13,488 nucleotides of DNA from Bacteroidales bacterium (GTDB taxonomy: Bacteria > Bacteroidota > Bacteroidia > Bacteroidales > Muribaculaceae), in NCBI GenBank assembly GCA_004555955.1, contig SFJG01000086.1, forward strand, positions 1-13,488, given 5' to 3'. The notes beneath the pieces were generated by a model. The model made no database searches, was not told the origin of the DNA, and was given only the letters and a program-made list of their open reading frames with translations. This document shows positions 12,497 to 13,488 of the stretch, piece by piece. The position numbers and the translations under genes were made by a program. Position 1 is the stretch's first letter. Every line of letters begins with the position of its first letter.

Positions 12497-13488
12497 ATGA
12501 ACAAAAGATGCTACTTTTTTGTCGTTATCTTAGCCTTACTATCGTTCGGTTACGGCTATTCTTACGACTTCAAAGACGAACGGTTTGCTTATAATTTCAC
12601 AAATGATGGAAATGTGGCAATCACGTACTTGTCGCAAGAAGCGGATGCCAATTCGCAGTATGCAAAAGGCGAAGTGACAATCCCTGAATCCGTGAAAATT
12701 AATGACGTTACGTATCGAGTTACTGAAATCGGCGAAAGTGCTTTCCACGACTGTACGGATATCACTACGGTCAAATTGACAAACAATATAGTATATATCT
12801 GCGATTATGCATTCCAAGGATGCACGTCGCTATCGAAACTCGTTATTCCAACGTCAGTCAGTAAGATTTATCAGTATGCCTTGGTTGGCTGCACCGGACT
12901 GAAAGAATTCGTTGTAGAAGACTCAAGTGAAGATATAGATTTCAGCAATCTTACCAGTCCTAACGATGCTCTTTTTAAAGAATGCCCGTTGGAAACGGTT
13001 TACCTTGGAAGAAAATACTTGTATTTTGGCAGTACGCGTCCATTAGGAGGAATCACGACTCTTAAAAATTTGACAATCGGTAGTATGATAGATGAAATTT
13101 ATCCATACGCGTTTAAAGATTGTACCGCACTTGAGAATGTAGTTCTTGGAAACCAAATTACAGCCATTGGAAAAGAGGCATTTATGAATTGCTCGGCTTT
13201 GCAACACATATCTTTTCCGGAATCATTGGAATCTATTGGTAGCGGTGCCTTTTACAAGAGCGGGCTTAAAGAACTTGTGTTGCCCGGAAATGTCAAGAAA
13301 GTCGATGGTAGTTTTAATAAATGTACGGCACTTACAAAACTCATCATTGAAGATAGTGAAACGACGTTAGATATGTATGTTGATGGTTTTAATTATGTCG
13401 AGACGCTATATCTGGGTAGAAATCTGCGTGGGCAATATGCCTACGTTAATCATTTCCCGGCACTTAAGTATGCGGAAATCGGACCAAA
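12497..13488 (+). CDS. BspA-like leucine-rich repeat protein (3' end cut)
   Basis: An open frame of 330 codons that continues past the window end. Residues 1-20 look like a signal peptide (MNKRCYFFVVILALLSFGYG). An N-terminal cap (about 23-72) precedes LRR_5 / BspA-type repeats of about 23 residues built as IGxxAFxxCxxLxxVxIPxxV. Examples are IGESAFHDCTDITTVKL (78-94), ICDYAFQGCTSLSKLVIP (101-118), IYPYAFKDCTALENVVL (201-217) and IGKEAFMNCSALQHISFP (224-241). The family includes surface adhesins and secreted proteins with Por-type sorting tails; the tail here is beyond the edge. The start is set by the signal peptide and lies 12 bp after the WG-repeat stop. Base composition is visibly more AT-rich than in the preceding genes, which may mean later acquisition. 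The role is probably binding at the cell surface. Confidence 0.88.
   Translation, partial: MNKRCYFFVVILALLSFGYGYSYDFKDERFAYNFTNDGNVAITYLSQEADANSQYAKGEVTIPESVKINDVTYRVTEIGESAFHDCTDITTVKLTNNIVYICDYAFQGCTSLSKLVIPTSVSKIYQYALVGCTGLKEFVVEDSSEDIDFSNLTSPNDALFKECPLETVYLGRKYLYFGSTRPLGGITTLKNLTIGSMIDEIYPYAFKDCTALENVVLGNQITAIGKEAFMNCSALQHISFPESLESIGSGAFYKSGLKELVLPGNVKKVDGSFNKCTALTKLIIEDSETTLDMYVDGFNYVETLYLGRNLRGQYAYVNHFPALKYAEIGP

Overview
The window looks like chromosomal DNA of a gut-type Bacteroidales (phylum Bacteroidota), possibly Muribaculaceae- or Prevotella-like. Five candidate promoters carry the Bacteroidota -7 element TAnnTTTG, and three of them have a TTTG box 20-21 bp upstream. The protein set also fits: a BspA-type LRR protein, a barrel plus OmpA porin, a radical SAM protein with a short SPASM-type tail inside a glycosyltransferase cluster, and secreted GH3 and GH43 enzymes. 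Start sites mostly lack strong Shine-Dalgarno sequences and sit in A/T-rich leaders. Family placement is inference only.

Left part (1-3712, minus strand). A leftward operon encodes a GT4 glycosyltransferase (3629-2442), a radical SAM protein with a four-cysteine C-terminal cluster (2370-1303) and a second GT4 enzyme (1297-209). A clear promoter lies at 3712-3681. The genes probably assemble a surface glycan (LPS, capsule or exopolysaccharide), with the radical SAM enzyme as possible tailoring step. A second minus-strand promoter at 141-109 drives a gene beyond the left edge.

Middle (3713-8640, plus strand). A 417-bp divergent region holds a helically spaced array of four AACGTRG heptamers and a 12-bp palindrome upstream of a strong promoter. 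That promoter drives a two-gene operon: an exported BglX-type GH3 glycosidase and an exported GH43 enzyme with discoidin-like and Fn3-like C-terminal domains. A 566-bp non-coding stretch follows. Its first 300 bp are packed with unrelated palindromes and heptad repeats; the rest is the ompA promoter and leader.

Right part (8641-13488, plus strand). An OmpA-family outer-membrane protein with highly biased codons has a stem-loop at the predicted 5' end of its mRNA and a strong terminator. After a spacer with a protein-like but start-less minus-strand frame comes a compact four-gene run: a NarL/LuxR-type response regulator with almost no leader, a small lipoprotein, a WG-repeat secreted protein and a BspA-like LRR protein cut by the window end. 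Gaps are 25, 12 and 12 bp, so the regulator is probably co-transcribed with three secreted proteins.

No tRNA, rRNA, CRISPR array, transposase or phage gene was seen. The least explained items are the regulator-led operon, the palindrome mosaic, the phased heptamers before the GH3 gene, and the radical SAM enzyme between two glycosyltransferases.
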